NCBI GenBank assembly: GCA_016709305.1
Contig: JADJNA010000047.1
Location: forward strand, 62,001 to 126,000
Direction: 5' to 3'
DNA length: 64,000 nt
DNA from: Candidatus Villigracilis saccharophilus
Lineage (GTDB): Bacteria; Chloroflexota; Anaerolineae; Anaerolineales; Villigracilaceae
Positions 33,454 through 42,824 of the stretch are shown here, in pieces. Within the stretch, counting starts at the first letter, position 1; each line of letters opens with the position of its first letter. A program made the translations under genes and the position numbers. The notes under the pieces were generated by a model. That model was not told where the DNA came from and ran no database searches. It saw nothing but the letters and a program-made list of their open reading frames with translations.

Positions 33454-34584
33454 ATGGTTACAAAAACAAATACTGATTCCCGCCCCATGACCGAGGAAGC
33501 AGACTTCCTCCAAATAAAATCTGTAGACCATGTCCACTTTTATGTGGGCAATGCCAAACAGGCCATGTATTACTGGTGGAAGGCTTTTGGATTTAAACCC
33601 GTGGCGTATTCAGGTCTGGAAACTGGCAACCGCGAATTCGCATCCTATGTCCTGGAATCAGGGACTGCGCGCTTCGTTGTATCCGCGCCGTATTCGCCGT
33701 CCAGTCCGCTCGCGTCCCATCACATGCTGCACGGTGACGGGGTCAAGGTCATCGCCATGGAAGTGGAGGATGCCGAAAAAGCATGGCAGGCTACCACTTC
33801 CCGCGGTGCCAAATCCGCATGGAGCCTGCGGGAAGAAAAAGATGACCACGGCATTTATCGCACTTCCGCCATTTACACGTATGGTGAAACCCTGCATGTT
33901 TTTGTAGACCGCTCCCAGTACAAGGGGGTCTTCGCCCCCACCTATCGCCCCATCAAAGATAAAGCGACTCAATCGGCTGGGCTGGCCGCCATTGACCATA
34001 TCGTCGGCAATGTTCAACTCGGCAAGATGAATCAATGGGTCAACTTTTATCATCAGGTGATGGGCTTCCGTCAGCTCATGCACTTTGACGACAAGGATAT
34101 TTCAACCGAATATTCGGCGCTGATGTCCAAGGTCATGCAGAACGGCAATGGCCGCGTCAAGTTCCCGATCAACGAACCCGCCGAAGGAAAAAGGAAGAGT
34201 CAGATCGAAGAGTATCTCGATTACTATCTCACGCCCGGGGCACAGCACATCGCCATCATCACCGGTGACATTCTCGATACGGTGGAACAACTGCGCATGA
34301 ATGGCGTTGAATTTTTGCGCGTGCCCGACACCTATTATGAATTGCTGCCCGACCGCATCGGCAAGATCAAGGAAGATTACAAAGCCATCAAGGAACTCGG
34401 CGTTCTGGTAGACAAGGATGATGAAGGTTATCTCCTGCAAATTTTCACGCGTCCCATTCAAGACCGTCCCACCATGTTCATCGAGATCATCCAAAGACAC
34501 GGCGCGCAGGGATTTGGCAAGGGCAACTTCAAGGCCTTGTTTGAGTCACTGGAATTGGAACAGGAACGGCGCGGAAATTTATAA
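33454..34584 (+). CDS. hpd: 4-Hydroxyphenylpyruvate dioxygenase
   Basis: 376 residues with two vicinal-oxygen-chelate domains. VDHVHFYVGN opens the first domain. The iron ligands are expected in IDHIVGNVQLG (His), GAQHIAIITGDI (His) and FIEIIQRHGAQGFGKGNFKALFESLE (Glu), all in place. The enzyme converts 4-hydroxyphenylpyruvate to homogentisate, the second step of tyrosine breakdown. AAAGGAGAAGAT precedes the ATG at 33454. It is the first gene of the operon that also carries an FAH-family enzyme and homogentisate dioxygenase. Confidence 0.95.
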   Translation: MVTKTNTDSRPMTEEADFLQIKSVDHVHFYVGNAKQAMYYWWKAFGFKPVAYSGLETGNREFASYVLESGTARFVVSAPYSPSSPLASHHMLHGDGVKVIAMEVEDAEKAWQATTSRGAKSAWSLREEKDDHGIYRTSAIYTYGETLHVFVDRSQYKGVFAPTYRPIKDKATQSAGLAAIDHIVGNVQLGKMNQWVNFYHQVMGFRQLMHFDDKDISTEYSALMSKVMQNGNGRVKFPINEPAEGKRKSQIEEYLDYYLTPGAQHIAIITGDILDTVEQLRMNGVEFLRVPDTYYELLPDRIGKIKEDYKAIKELGVLVDKDDEGYLLQIFTRPIQDRPTMFIEIIQRHGAQGFGKGNFKALFESLELEQERRGNL

Positions 34585-34586
34585 AA

Positions 34587-34639
34587 GTCAAAAATCAAAT
34601 GTCAAAAGTCTTGCCGACCTTCGACTTTCGATCTTTGAC
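34587..34639. repeat. Imperfect inverted repeat in the HPPD/FAH gap
   Basis: GTCAAAAATCAAATGTC (34587-34603) pairs imperfectly with GACTTTCGATCTTTGAC (34623-34639). It fills the 69-bp gap inside the operon and may stabilise or attenuate the transcript. Confidence 0.45.
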
Positions 34640-34653
34640 CTTCAACTCCTCTC

Positions 34654-35529
34654 ATGATATTCGCAACCATCAGCACGCCTCACTCCGCGCCTCAGCCTGC
34701 CCTTGTTTCAAACGGCAGCGTATACCCTCTCCCCTTCCCCGACATGCACGCGGTGATCCAAACTGGCGCGGACAAGATTCAACTTCCTGAATTCTCCTTC
34801 GCAACGAATGAAGTCAAATTTCATGCGCCGCTTCGGCCAAACACATTGCGGGATGCCTACGCCTTTGAACAGCATGTCAAAACTGCCAACCAAAACCGCG
34901 GACGCGAAGTGCCCGAAGAATGGTACAAGTTCCCTGTTTTCTATTACACCAATCCCAACAGCATTTTCGGACCTGAAGATGCGATCCCATATCCGCATTA
35001 CACTCAGGCATTGGATTTTGAATTGGAGATCGCGGTCATCATTGGCAAGGGCGGGATCAACATAAAATCTGAAGACGCTCCCAGCCATATTTTTGGGTAC
35101 ACGATCTTCAACGATTGGTCAGCGCGGGATGTACAGCGTGAAGAAATGAAAGTTGGGCTTGGACCCGCCAAGGGGAAGGACTTCGCCTCGTCTTTGGGAC
35201 CAGTCATTGTGACGAGCGAAGCACTTGCCGATAAAGCAGTGGATCGAATGGGGGTGTACGATCTCGCCATGACGGCAAAAATCAACGGTGTTGAAATGTC
35301 CAGAGGGAATTTTAAAGATATATTCTGGTCATTCGGAGAAATTATCGCGAGAGTATCAGATAGCTGTGAATTGCAAGCTGGGGATGTGATCGGGTCGGGA
35401 ACAGTTGGCACGGGATGTTTATTGGAATTGACGAAGACGCAAGGTCCATGGCTGAACGAGGGCGATGTCGTGGAACTTGAAATTGAAAGAATTGGGATCT
35501 TGAAGAACACGATCGGAGGGAAGAAATGA
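34654..35529 (+). CDS. Fumarylacetoacetate hydrolase family protein
   Basis: 291 residues. The C-terminal catalytic domain has LDFELEIAVIIGKGG (metal-binding acidic residues), GYTIFNDWSARDVQ (the family hallmark) and the block LGPAKGKDFASSLGP with lysine, then GDVIGSGTVGTGCLLEL. An N-terminal part of about 60 residues precedes it. In a homogentisate operon the likely role is fumarylacetoacetase or maleylpyruvate/fumarylpyruvate-type hydrolysis, the last step that yields fumarate and acetoacetate. Its stop overlaps the next ATG by 4 bp. Confidence 0.88.
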   Translation: MIFATISTPHSAPQPALVSNGSVYPLPFPDMHAVIQTGADKIQLPEFSFATNEVKFHAPLRPNTLRDAYAFEQHVKTANQNRGREVPEEWYKFPVFYYTNPNSIFGPEDAIPYPHYTQALDFELEIAVIIGKGGINIKSEDAPSHIFGYTIFNDWSARDVQREEMKVGLGPAKGKDFASSLGPVIVTSEALADKAVDRMGVYDLAMTAKINGVEMSRGNFKDIFWSFGEIIARVSDSCELQAGDVIGSGTVGTGCLLELTKTQGPWLNEGDVVELEIERIGILKNTIGGKK

Positions 35530-36413
35530 AAAGGAAACTATTTGGATGGGCGGGAATATTATTTTTGACACTGGCATGCGGATTGTTCGCCCCTGCCGCC
35601 GCCCCCACACAGCCAAGTGTGGGAACCATCGTCGCTGAAACATTTCAAGCGCTGACAGAGACTGCGCCCGCTGCTGAAACGCAGGTCCCTGCGCCAACCC
35701 AGATCAACGGGACAGTGGTGGCGATTAACAATATTTCTTTTGTCATTCCAATGGGAATTGGCAGCGGCGCACAAGGCGAGTTCATTGAAGCCGTACCGCC
35801 ATCCAATGACATGCCGTGGTGGGAGATCGGTCCCGCCTACAACCAGTATTTGATCCAGAGTTATCCGCTGGCTGGCGCTTTCCATGAACCCAGGATCTTT
35901 GTCTATCCTGTCAGCGAGTACGTTCAAATGGTTCCAGATGTGGGCGGCATTGTTGACGAACTTAAAACAATCATCAATCCCTCCGGCGCTGCCATGCCTG
36001 AAAACCTGCCGTTCTTACCAGCCTTCAACGCGGCTCAAATTTTTCACTCCAATGAACAAGTCATTCAGTTTCAGAGCGGAACAGGGATCCGATTCCTAAC
36101 TCAATACGCGCAGGCTCCATACCCTGTGAACAACAATAGTTTATTCTATACATTTCAAGGACTAACCAGCGACGGCGCGTTTTACGTTTCAGCCATTCTG
36201 CCGATCAACGCCGCCTTTCTTTCAGCAGATGGAAATCCCGAAACAGCGCTCCCCGCGGAGGGCATTCCCTTTGATTGGGAAAACTTTGAGAACACGCCGC
36301 AGCATTTTGAATTGGTAAAACAAAAACTGAATGCCACTGACGCAAACGCGTTCAGTCCTTCCCTAACAAGTCTGGATACGCTGATACAATCCATTAAGAT
36401 CAGCGTCCCATAA
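35526..36413 (+). CDS. Lipoprotein of unknown function within the homogentisate operon
   Basis: 295 residues. Signal peptide with lipobox LTLAC near residue 14-18, an alanine/threonine/proline linker to about 60, then a globular domain (INGTVVAINNISFVIPMGIG onward) with few cysteines. I do not recognise the domain. Similar linker-bearing lipoproteins occur at 4585 and 40106. It is translationally coupled to the FAH gene (ATGA overlap), yet a link to tyrosine breakdown is not obvious; a periplasmic binding or sensing role is only a guess. Confidence 0.65.
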   Translation: MKRKLFGWAGILFLTLACGLFAPAAAPTQPSVGTIVAETFQALTETAPAAETQVPAPTQINGTVVAINNISFVIPMGIGSGAQGEFIEAVPPSNDMPWWEIGPAYNQYLIQSYPLAGAFHEPRIFVYPVSEYVQMVPDVGGIVDELKTIINPSGAAMPENLPFLPAFNAAQIFHSNEQVIQFQSGTGIRFLTQYAQAPYPVNNNSLFYTFQGLTSDGAFYVSAILPINAAFLSADGNPETALPAEGIPFDWENFENTPQHFELVKQKLNATDANAFSPSLTSLDTLIQSIKISVP

Positions 36414-36446
36414 AATACTCAATCTCAAAGTATACCGGAGGTAGGA

Positions 36447-36926
36447 ATGAGAAAAACAGCCATCCATGATTCAGAAGTATACAGCAGCGACGTATTCCGC
36501 ATTCTGGCTGAATATGAGATCTCGCGCTCGGCGCGATACCCGAGCCCCATGGGAATGCTCCAGATCGAAATGACACCCAACGCATCCAATGCAGACGCAC
36601 TGCGCGCTGCGCCCACTGTCTTTATCTCGGCCCTCAATGCGCATCTCCGCTCAGTGGATATCACCTCCGCTGATGGAAGCGAATTCAAAGTCCTGCTGCC
36701 CACTACAAACTCCACGGGCACCGAAACTGTCTGCGAAAGACTGCTTTCTGTCTTTAAGAATAAATATGAAACCAACTTCGGTTCAGTCTCATTTTCGCTT
36801 CACATTGGCGCCACCAGCCACAATGGCGGGCCGTCACTTACGATCGCTGGTATTTTTAAAAATGTCGAAGTCGCGCTCAAGCAATCCCAACTTAAAGGAC
36901 CAAACACGTACGTCATGATCTCATAA
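36447..36926 (+). CDS. Degenerate GGDEF-domain protein
   Basis: 159 residues, about the size of one GGDEF domain without sensor. The fold markers remain: DSEVYSSDVFRILAEYEISR, LLPTTNSTGTETVCERLL, SFSLHIGATS, ALKQSQLKGPNTYV (helix, then AK..G.N). The signature GGDEF position reads ADGSEF, so the glycine pair and the catalytic aspartate are lost. It is unlikely to make c-di-GMP and could act as a binding or scaffold domain. CGGAGGTAGGA precedes the ATG. It stands between the lipoprotein and homogentisate dioxygenase genes. Confidence 0.7.
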   Translation: MRKTAIHDSEVYSSDVFRILAEYEISRSARYPSPMGMLQIEMTPNASNADALRAAPTVFISALNAHLRSVDITSADGSEFKVLLPTTNSTGTETVCERLLSVFKNKYETNFGSVSFSLHIGATSHNGGPSLTIAGIFKNVEVALKQSQLKGPNTYVMIS

Positions 36927-36954
36927 TTTATTGTTAGAACTCACGGAGAGCAAA

Positions 36955-38118
36955 ATGCCTTTTTATCATAAGCTCGGCAGTATCCCCCACAAGCGGCATA
37001 CGCAATTTAAAAAACCAGACGGCAAATTGTATCGCGAGGAAGTGATGGGATTGGAAGGCTTCTCTTCGATCCAGTCGATCCTTTATCATCACTTCCTGCC
37101 ACCGCGCGTGAAGATGATCGAAGACCTCGGTCCTGCCAGCCCTGAATATGTGGACTACGGCCCGATCCGTCACCGCGCCTTCAGAACCGCTCAGGCTCCG
37201 CAGGGGGCTGATCCTGTCAGCGGACGGATACCACTCCTCGGCAACCACGATGTCATCCTCGGTGTCTCGCGCTCCCAAAACAGCATGGGCTATTTCTACC
37301 GCAACTCGCAAGCCTACGAGACCTGGTTCGTGCATGATGGCAGCGGCACACTGAAGAGTCAATTTGGCAGCTTACCATTCCGCAAAGGCGACTACATCGT
37401 GATCCCCTTCGGCGTGACCTGGCAAATGCAATTGAATGAAGAATGTAAATTCTTCACCATCGAAAACCCAAGTCAGATCGAACCACCCAAACGCTACCGC
37501 AATCAGTATGGCCAACTACTTGAACACTCGCCGTACTGCGAGCGGGACATCCGCGTTCCTGAAGAGTTGGAAACACATACCGAGCGCGGAGAATTTGAGG
37601 TCCGCATCAAGGTGCGCGACAGATTATCCCGCCACATTCTGGATTACCATCCGCATGATGTCATCGGATGGGACGGTTATCTCTATCCGTGGATATTCAA
37701 CATCGAGGATTTTGAACCGATCACCGGACGTCTGCACATGCCGCCCCCGATCCACCAAACCTTTGACGGACATAATTTTGTGGTGTGCTCCTTCGTACCG
37801 CGTCTGTTTGACTATCATCCCGAAGGCATCCCCGCGCCGTACAATCACTCCAACATTCAATCGGATGAGGTTCTTTATTACGCTGAAGGCAATTTCATGA
37901 GCCGCAAAGGCATTGACCGCAGTGATATCAGCCTGCATCCTTTCGGGCTGTCACACGGCCCGCAGCCCGGCATGACCGAAGCCAGCATCGGCAAATTGGA
38001 AACAAAAGAACTGGCTGTGATGGTGGATACCTTCCACCCATTGAACCTGACAAAACAAGCATTGGAAATGGAAAAAACTGAATATATGTCCACCTGGCTC
38101 GAAGGTGACGGAGAATAG
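36955..38118 (+). CDS. hmgA: Homogentisate 1,2-dioxygenase
   Basis: 387 residues, a cupin-type ring-cleaving dioxygenase. The C-terminal iron site is seen in PAPYNHSNIQSDEVLYYAEGN (His, and the Glu in DEVLYY) and SLHPFGLSHGPQPG (His). The mid-domain FGVTWQM and the N-terminal KRHTQF region fit. It opens homogentisate to maleylacetoacetate. GGAG before the ATG at 36955 fixes the start. It is a bit shorter than the 430-445 residues of the proteobacterial enzymes, as in many Chloroflexi and actinobacterial forms. No maleylacetoacetate isomerase gene is found nearby. Confidence 0.92.
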   Translation: MPFYHKLGSIPHKRHTQFKKPDGKLYREEVMGLEGFSSIQSILYHHFLPPRVKMIEDLGPASPEYVDYGPIRHRAFRTAQAPQGADPVSGRIPLLGNHDVILGVSRSQNSMGYFYRNSQAYETWFVHDGSGTLKSQFGSLPFRKGDYIVIPFGVTWQMQLNEECKFFTIENPSQIEPPKRYRNQYGQLLEHSPYCERDIRVPEELETHTERGEFEVRIKVRDRLSRHILDYHPHDVIGWDGYLYPWIFNIEDFEPITGRLHMPPPIHQTFDGHNFVVCSFVPRLFDYHPEGIPAPYNHSNIQSDEVLYYAEGNFMSRKGIDRSDISLHPFGLSHGPQPGMTEASIGKLETKELAVMVDTFHPLNLTKQALEMEKTEYMSTWLEGDGE

Positions 38119-38122
38119 ATCA

Positions 38123-39475
38123 ATGAATACTTCTGATGTTAAATTCAAAAAGTTGTCACAAAAAATAGTCTCAGATATGAAACGGCTGTCTGTGCCCGGT
38201 GTGGCAATTGGCATCTGGCACAAAGGCAGGGAATACTCTGCGGGGTTCGGCGTAACCAGTATCGAGAATCCGCTGCCCGTCACACCCGACACGCTATTTC
38301 AAGTCGGGTCGATCAGCAAGACATTCACAGCCACCATGCTGATGCAGTTGGTTGAGCAGGGCAAAGTTGATCTAGATGCGCCTGTCAAAAAATATATCAA
38401 AGACTTCAAGTTACAGGATGAGAATGTTGAAAAGCAAGTCACCATCCGCCACCTGCTCACCCATATGGGAGGCTGGGTCGGAGATTATTTCAACGACTTC
38501 GGCAACGGAGACGATGCGCTCGATAAAATGGTAAAGGATATTGCCAAACTTCCACAGATCCAGCCGCTCGGGAAAATCTGGTCTTACAACAATACAGGTT
38601 TCAATATTGCGGCTCGTATCATTGAGATCGTGACTGGCAAATCTTATGAACAAGCCGCGCAGAATATGCTCTTTGACCCGCTTGAATTAAAGATGTCATT
38701 CTTCTATCCAAGTGACATCCTCTTCACGCATCGCTTTGTGGTCGGGCATTACATTAAAAACAAGAAGCCCCATGTCGCGCGTCCCTGGGCGATCGGGCGC
38801 GCCGGGAACGGCATCGGCGGTGTGGTCAGCACCGTGAAAGACCTGCTCGCATACGCGCGCTTCCACATGGGCGGCGGTAAAAAAATTATCAAAAAGAATT
38901 CGCTGGAAGCCATGCGCGTCAAACAGGTCAACGCCGGGATGCGCGGCGATATGGGCATCAGCTGGTTCATTCGCGAAGTCGGCGGTGTTAAGTTCTATGG
39001 TCACGGCGGCGCGACGCACGGACAGCAGGCCTATCTCTTCTTCATCCCCGAACAGGATTTCGCGCTCGCCATTCTGACCAACAGCGATGAAGGCGGCATC
39101 ATCACAGCCAACACCATCGGCTGGGCGCTCGACCTGTACTTCAACACAAAAATAAAGTCGCCAACACCCATCGAAAAACCTGTGGATGAGTTCAAGGAAT
39201 ACCTGGGCAGATACAAGATCGGGACGGAATGTTTTGACTTGAAGCTCAAAGGTAAAACCATCGTGTATCACCACATCCCGCTAGGCGGATTTCCCACGCC
39301 TGAGACTCCGCCCGGCCCCGCCTTGCCGCCCATGCGGTTTGCATTTTACGAAACAGATAAAATGATCGGATTGGATGAGCCGTATAAAGGCGCATTGGGT
39401 GACTTCATCCGCGATGAGAATGGACGAGTGGAATACTTCCGCATTGGCGGGCGCGCTCACAAAAAGATGGAATAA
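38123..39475 (+). CDS. Serine hydrolase, class C beta-lactamase-like
   Basis: 450 residues. SISK (VGSISKTFTATM) supplies the catalytic serine and lysine, YNN (WSYNNTGFNI) the YxN tyrosine, and HGG (YGHGGATHG) the third motif, the AmpC/esterase family triad. No signal peptide is seen, which argues for an intracellular esterase or peptidase rather than an antibiotic-resistance enzyme. The C-terminal 130 residues form an extra strand-rich domain. GGAG stands nine bases before the ATG; the gene follows homogentisate dioxygenase after 4 bp and continues the same transcript. Confidence 0.85.
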   Translation: MNTSDVKFKKLSQKIVSDMKRLSVPGVAIGIWHKGREYSAGFGVTSIENPLPVTPDTLFQVGSISKTFTATMLMQLVEQGKVDLDAPVKKYIKDFKLQDENVEKQVTIRHLLTHMGGWVGDYFNDFGNGDDALDKMVKDIAKLPQIQPLGKIWSYNNTGFNIAARIIEIVTGKSYEQAAQNMLFDPLELKMSFFYPSDILFTHRFVVGHYIKNKKPHVARPWAIGRAGNGIGGVVSTVKDLLAYARFHMGGGKKIIKKNSLEAMRVKQVNAGMRGDMGISWFIREVGGVKFYGHGGATHGQQAYLFFIPEQDFALAILTNSDEGGIITANTIGWALDLYFNTKIKSPTPIEKPVDEFKEYLGRYKIGTECFDLKLKGKTIVYHHIPLGGFPTPETPPGPALPPMRFAFYETDKMIGLDEPYKGALGDFIRDENGRVEYFRIGGRAHKKME

Positions 39476-39476
39476 C

Positions 39477-40109
39477 ATGGAACTCGACCCTGCAACCCTT
39501 CCCTACCAATCGATTTATAAGATCATGACCGGCTCGGTTCTGCCCCGACCGATCGGCTGGATCTCGACCATTGACATGGACGGCCGTCCGAATCTGGCTC
39601 CGTTCTCCTTCTTCAACGCCGTCTGCTCCAATCCGCCAACCGTTTTATTCTGTTCGTCGGTCCGCGGGTCGGATGGAAAGGCAAAAGACACATTGAACAA
39701 TGTCCGCGCCACGAAAGAGTTCGTGGTCAATCTTGTCACGGATGAATTATTTCAAGCCATGAATGCATCATCCATTGAAGCGCCCGCGGATTTTAATGAA
39801 TTCGATTATGCGGGTGTAACCCTTGCCTCATCTGTTTCTGTCAAACCGCCGCGCGTAGCGGAAAGCCCGATTCACTTTGAATGCAAACTGCGCGAGATCA
39901 TTGAGATCGGAACCGACCCGGGCGGTGGCTCGATCGTGATCGGTACCATTGTTCATATCCATGCTAATGATGAAGTCATGATCGGCAGAGATAAGATCAA
40001 TATATCAGCACTGAAACCCATTGGCCGACTGATGGGAAACAGCTACTGCCGCGTGACCGATATCATCGAGATCGAACGTCCAAAAAATATTTTGGGAGGG
40101 AAGGTGTGA
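39477..40109 (+). CDS. Flavin reductase-like FMN-binding protein
   Basis: 210 residues, split-barrel fold. PRPIGWISTIDMDGRPNLAPF at the N-terminus, FFNAVCSNPPTVLFCSS, and TLNNVRATKEFVVN match the flavin reductase-like (DIM6/NTAB) family; GNSYCRV near the C-terminus completes it. It could supply reduced flavin to a monooxygenase or act as a flavin-dependent reductase. It begins 2 bp after the serine hydrolase stop and overlaps the next GTG by 4 bp, so it belongs to the same operon. Confidence 0.85.
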   Translation: MELDPATLPYQSIYKIMTGSVLPRPIGWISTIDMDGRPNLAPFSFFNAVCSNPPTVLFCSSVRGSDGKAKDTLNNVRATKEFVVNLVTDELFQAMNASSIEAPADFNEFDYAGVTLASSVSVKPPRVAESPIHFECKLREIIEIGTDPGGGSIVIGTIVHIHANDEVMIGRDKINISALKPIGRLMGNSYCRVTDIIEIERPKNILGGKV

Positions 40110-40858
40110 AAAAAGTTGTTCTTGCATATTTAATTCTTACCGGGCTGCTCCTCTCCGCCTGTAATTTTCCGGAAGACAGCGCGGCTTCACAGGAGATCAT
40201 GATGACCGCCGCAGCACTGACCGTTGACGCTGCGCTTAAAACCCCGCAGGCAACTCCCACGCTTGCAAGTACACCAACCATTGTTACGGGCGACACACAG
40301 GCAACTACGCCAACGATCTCCACTCCCAATCCCTCCGGGCCAGCCATGGCAAGTGTCGGTGATGTGACCAATTGCCGCAGCGGGCCTGGTGTTAATTATG
40401 AGCGCATTACTCAAATACTTCCGGCAGATCAAGTACAGATCGTTGGATTCTTCCCGCCCAATTATTGGATCGTAAATACAACCCTGGGGCAGTGCTGGTT
40501 ATCCGGTGAATTTACAACCCCCTCAGGAGATTTCAAAGCAGTACCCACGGTCACTGCGCCGCCCACACCAGAGGGAGACACCCCCGAAGCACCCACCTTT
40601 CCCAACAATGGCTGGTCGTTTTTCTGTTATGGGCCGGGACAGGCGGATATCGCTTTAACCTGGAGCGATAAAGCGGATAACGAAACGGGCTATCGCGTCC
40701 TGCGAAATGGCGAGATCGCTGCCGAACTACCCGCCAACTCCACAAATTTTGCAGAGACGATCCCGCTTAATTCAGGTCAGAGTGTGGGTTATCAAATTCA
40801 AGCCTATAATCCAATCGGGAAATCCAACAGCGCCACTGCAAATATTACCTGTCCATAA
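40106..40858 (+). CDS. Lipoprotein with SH3b-like and fibronectin-III-like domains
   Basis: 250 residues, GTG start with GGGAGGGAAG nearby. Lipobox LSAC near residue 18, then a TP-rich linker to about 80. VGDVTNCRSGPGVNYERITQ is the bacterial SH3 core (N-CR-GPG-YE), and the C-terminal ADIALTWSDKADNETGYRVL resembles a fibronectin type III strand set. It is surface-exposed, perhaps binding cell wall or polysaccharide. Last gene of the operon starting at 33454, with a strong terminator behind it. Confidence 0.8.
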   Translation: MKKVVLAYLILTGLLLSACNFPEDSAASQEIMMTAAALTVDAALKTPQATPTLASTPTIVTGDTQATTPTISTPNPSGPAMASVGDVTNCRSGPGVNYERITQILPADQVQIVGFFPPNYWIVNTTLGQCWLSGEFTTPSGDFKAVPTVTAPPTPEGDTPEAPTFPNNGWSFFCYGPGQADIALTWSDKADNETGYRVLRNGEIAAELPANSTNFAETIPLNSGQSVGYQIQAYNPIGKSNSATANITCP

Positions 40859-40876
40859 TGAATTCGTGAAAAATAA

Positions 40877-40910
40877 AAAATCCCCAATGTCCATGGACAT
40901 TGGGGATTTT
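40877..40910. terminator. Bidirectional terminator, perfect 34-bp palindrome
   Basis: AAAATCCCCAATGTCC and its complement meet at ATGG with no mismatch, giving T-runs on both strands. It lies between the SH3 lipoprotein and typA stops. Confidence 0.9.
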
Positions 40911-40913
40911 GAC

Positions 40914-42770
40914 TTAAGCTTCGAGTTGTTCTTTTGATTTCTTGGTTTGCTTGCCGCGTTCATCTGTTGACAGAATACGCTTGCGGATTCTGTATGACTC
41001 TGGGGTGATCTCGAGCAATTCATCATCAGAGAGGTATTCGATCGCTTCGTCCAGAGACATCTGTCGGGGCGGTACGAGGCGGATTTCCATATCACCGCCG
41101 GAGGCGCGCATATTCGTCAGGTGTTTCTTTTTGCACACGTTGACAGACAGGTCGCCACCGCGCGCATTTTCACCCACCACCATGCCTTCGTACACCGCGA
41201 CTCCAGGCCCAACAAATAACTGACCGCGTTCCTCGGCAGCTTTCAGGGCGTACGCAGTTGTCGTTCCAGCTTCCCATGCAACAATGGACCCTTTGGTGCG
41301 TGATGTGATCGCGCCGGCCAATTCATCGTACCCGTTGAAGATCGTATGCATCACACCTTCGCCGCGGGTGGATGTGAGGAATTGATAACGGAAACCAAGC
41401 AAACCACGGGTCGGGACGATATACACAATACGCGTCATTCCCTGACCTGCGTCTGCCATTTCCATCATCTTGCCGCGTCTACTCCCAAGCATTTCCACGA
41501 CAACGCCGACCGTATCGTTACTAGTTTCAACATGCACTTCTTCAAATGGCTCAAGCAATGCGCCATCATCCGCTTTGTGATAAATAACCTCAGGACGTGA
41601 TACCTGGAATTCATAACCTTCACGGCGCATGGTCTCGATGAGGATGCCCAAATGCAATTCGCCGCGACCGGAAACCAGGAAGTTTTCGGCGGATTCAGTT
41701 TCTTCCACACGCAGGGAAACATTGGTGCGCAGTTCTTCAAATAATCGTTCACGCAGCTTACGTGAAGTACCCCATGTCCCTTCCTTACCAGTAAAAGGTG
41801 AGGTGTTTACGCCAAAGGTCATTCGGACAGTTGGTTCTTCAACTTTAATGGTCGGCAATGCGACGGGTGAGTTCGGGTCGGCAAGTGTCTCACCGATGGC
41901 GATCCCTTCCAACCCGGCAAGTGAGATGATATCACCGGCTTGAACTTCATCAATTTCAACCTTGTTCAAACCTTTAAAAGTGTAAAGATAACGCGCACTT
42001 TCGGGCAGGATGCTGCCATCCAACTTCATGCGCGCCATTTTCTGCCCAGCCTTGATCGTGCCCGCAAAGACGCGCCCAATTGCAGTCACGCCGCGGTAAT
42101 CATCGTAGCCCAACATGGTGACCAGTAACTGCAAAGGCGCTTCAGGATCCACTTTGGGGGCGGGGATATGCTTGAGGATCACGTCAAACAAGGGCTGTAG
42201 ATTGTCTCCGAGGTCAGGAGTCAGACCCGCTTTTCCAGCAGTCGCCTGAGCATAAACTACAGGGAAATCTGCCTGTTCTTCTGTAGCGCCAAGCTCGATG
42301 AACAGATCAAAAGTTTCGTTAAGCACGCGGGCAGGCTCGGCATCTTTACGGTCCACTTTGTTGATTACAACGATGGCTTTGTGTCCCATTGAAAGGGCTT
42401 TCTTTAAAACAAAGCGTGTCTGCGGCATGGGACCTTCCGCCGCATCCACAAGCAAAAGAACGCCATCCACCATGTTCATAACACGTTCCACTTCCCCGCC
42501 GAAGTCGGCATGTCCGGGTGTATCCACGATATTGATCTTGATCGGTTTATTGGTGATCGGATCATTGAGTGTGATCGCTGTATTCTTGGCAAGAATGGTA
42601 ATGCCGCGCTCGCGTTCGAGATCATTTGAATCCATCACGCGTTCTTCCACGCGCTGGTTTTCGCGGAAGGTGTGAGATTGACCGAGCAGGCCGTCCACAA
42701 GGGTGGTCTTGCCGTGGTCAACGTGCGCGATAATGGCGATGTTACGAAGGTCTTTTCTTTCGATTTGCAT
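40914..42770 (-). CDS. typA: Translational GTPase TypA/BipA
   Basis: 618 residues, complete. G1 AHVDHGKTT, G2 RERGITI, G3 DTPGHADFGGE, G4 NKVD are present in the N-terminal 140 residues, followed by beta-barrel II, the EF-G-like domains III and V and the TypA-specific C-terminal domain (GVMHTIFNGYDELAG, ARGGDLSVNVCKKKHLTNMR). It is a ribosome-associated GTPase for 50S assembly and stress. AGGAAT precedes the ATG. Single-gene transcript. Confidence 0.97.
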   Translation of the reverse strand: MQIERKDLRNIAIIAHVDHGKTTLVDGLLGQSHTFRENQRVEERVMDSNDLERERGITILAKNTAITLNDPITNKPIKINIVDTPGHADFGGEVERVMNMVDGVLLLVDAAEGPMPQTRFVLKKALSMGHKAIVVINKVDRKDAEPARVLNETFDLFIELGATEEQADFPVVYAQATAGKAGLTPDLGDNLQPLFDVILKHIPAPKVDPEAPLQLLVTMLGYDDYRGVTAIGRVFAGTIKAGQKMARMKLDGSILPESARYLYTFKGLNKVEIDEVQAGDIISLAGLEGIAIGETLADPNSPVALPTIKVEEPTVRMTFGVNTSPFTGKEGTWGTSRKLRERLFEELRTNVSLRVEETESAENFLVSGRGELHLGILIETMRREGYEFQVSRPEVIYHKADDGALLEPFEEVHVETSNDTVGVVVEMLGSRRGKMMEMADAGQGMTRIVYIVPTRGLLGFRYQFLTSTRGEGVMHTIFNGYDELAGAITSRTKGSIVAWEAGTTTAYALKAAEERGQLFVGPGVAVYEGMVVGENARGGDLSVNVCKKKHLTNMRASGGDMEIRLVPPRQMSLDEAIEYLSDDELLEITPESYRIRKRILSTDERGKQTKKSKEQLEA

Positions 42771-42824
42771 GGTTATTCCTATGGATGCGACTCAGCGGTC
42801 GCTCTAAACATTGGTTGACACAAA

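Noticed and set aside
38123..39475. Antibiotic-resistance beta-lactamase
   Set aside because: No signal peptide, located in a catabolic operon; the SxxK/YxN/HGG set is shared with many esterases.
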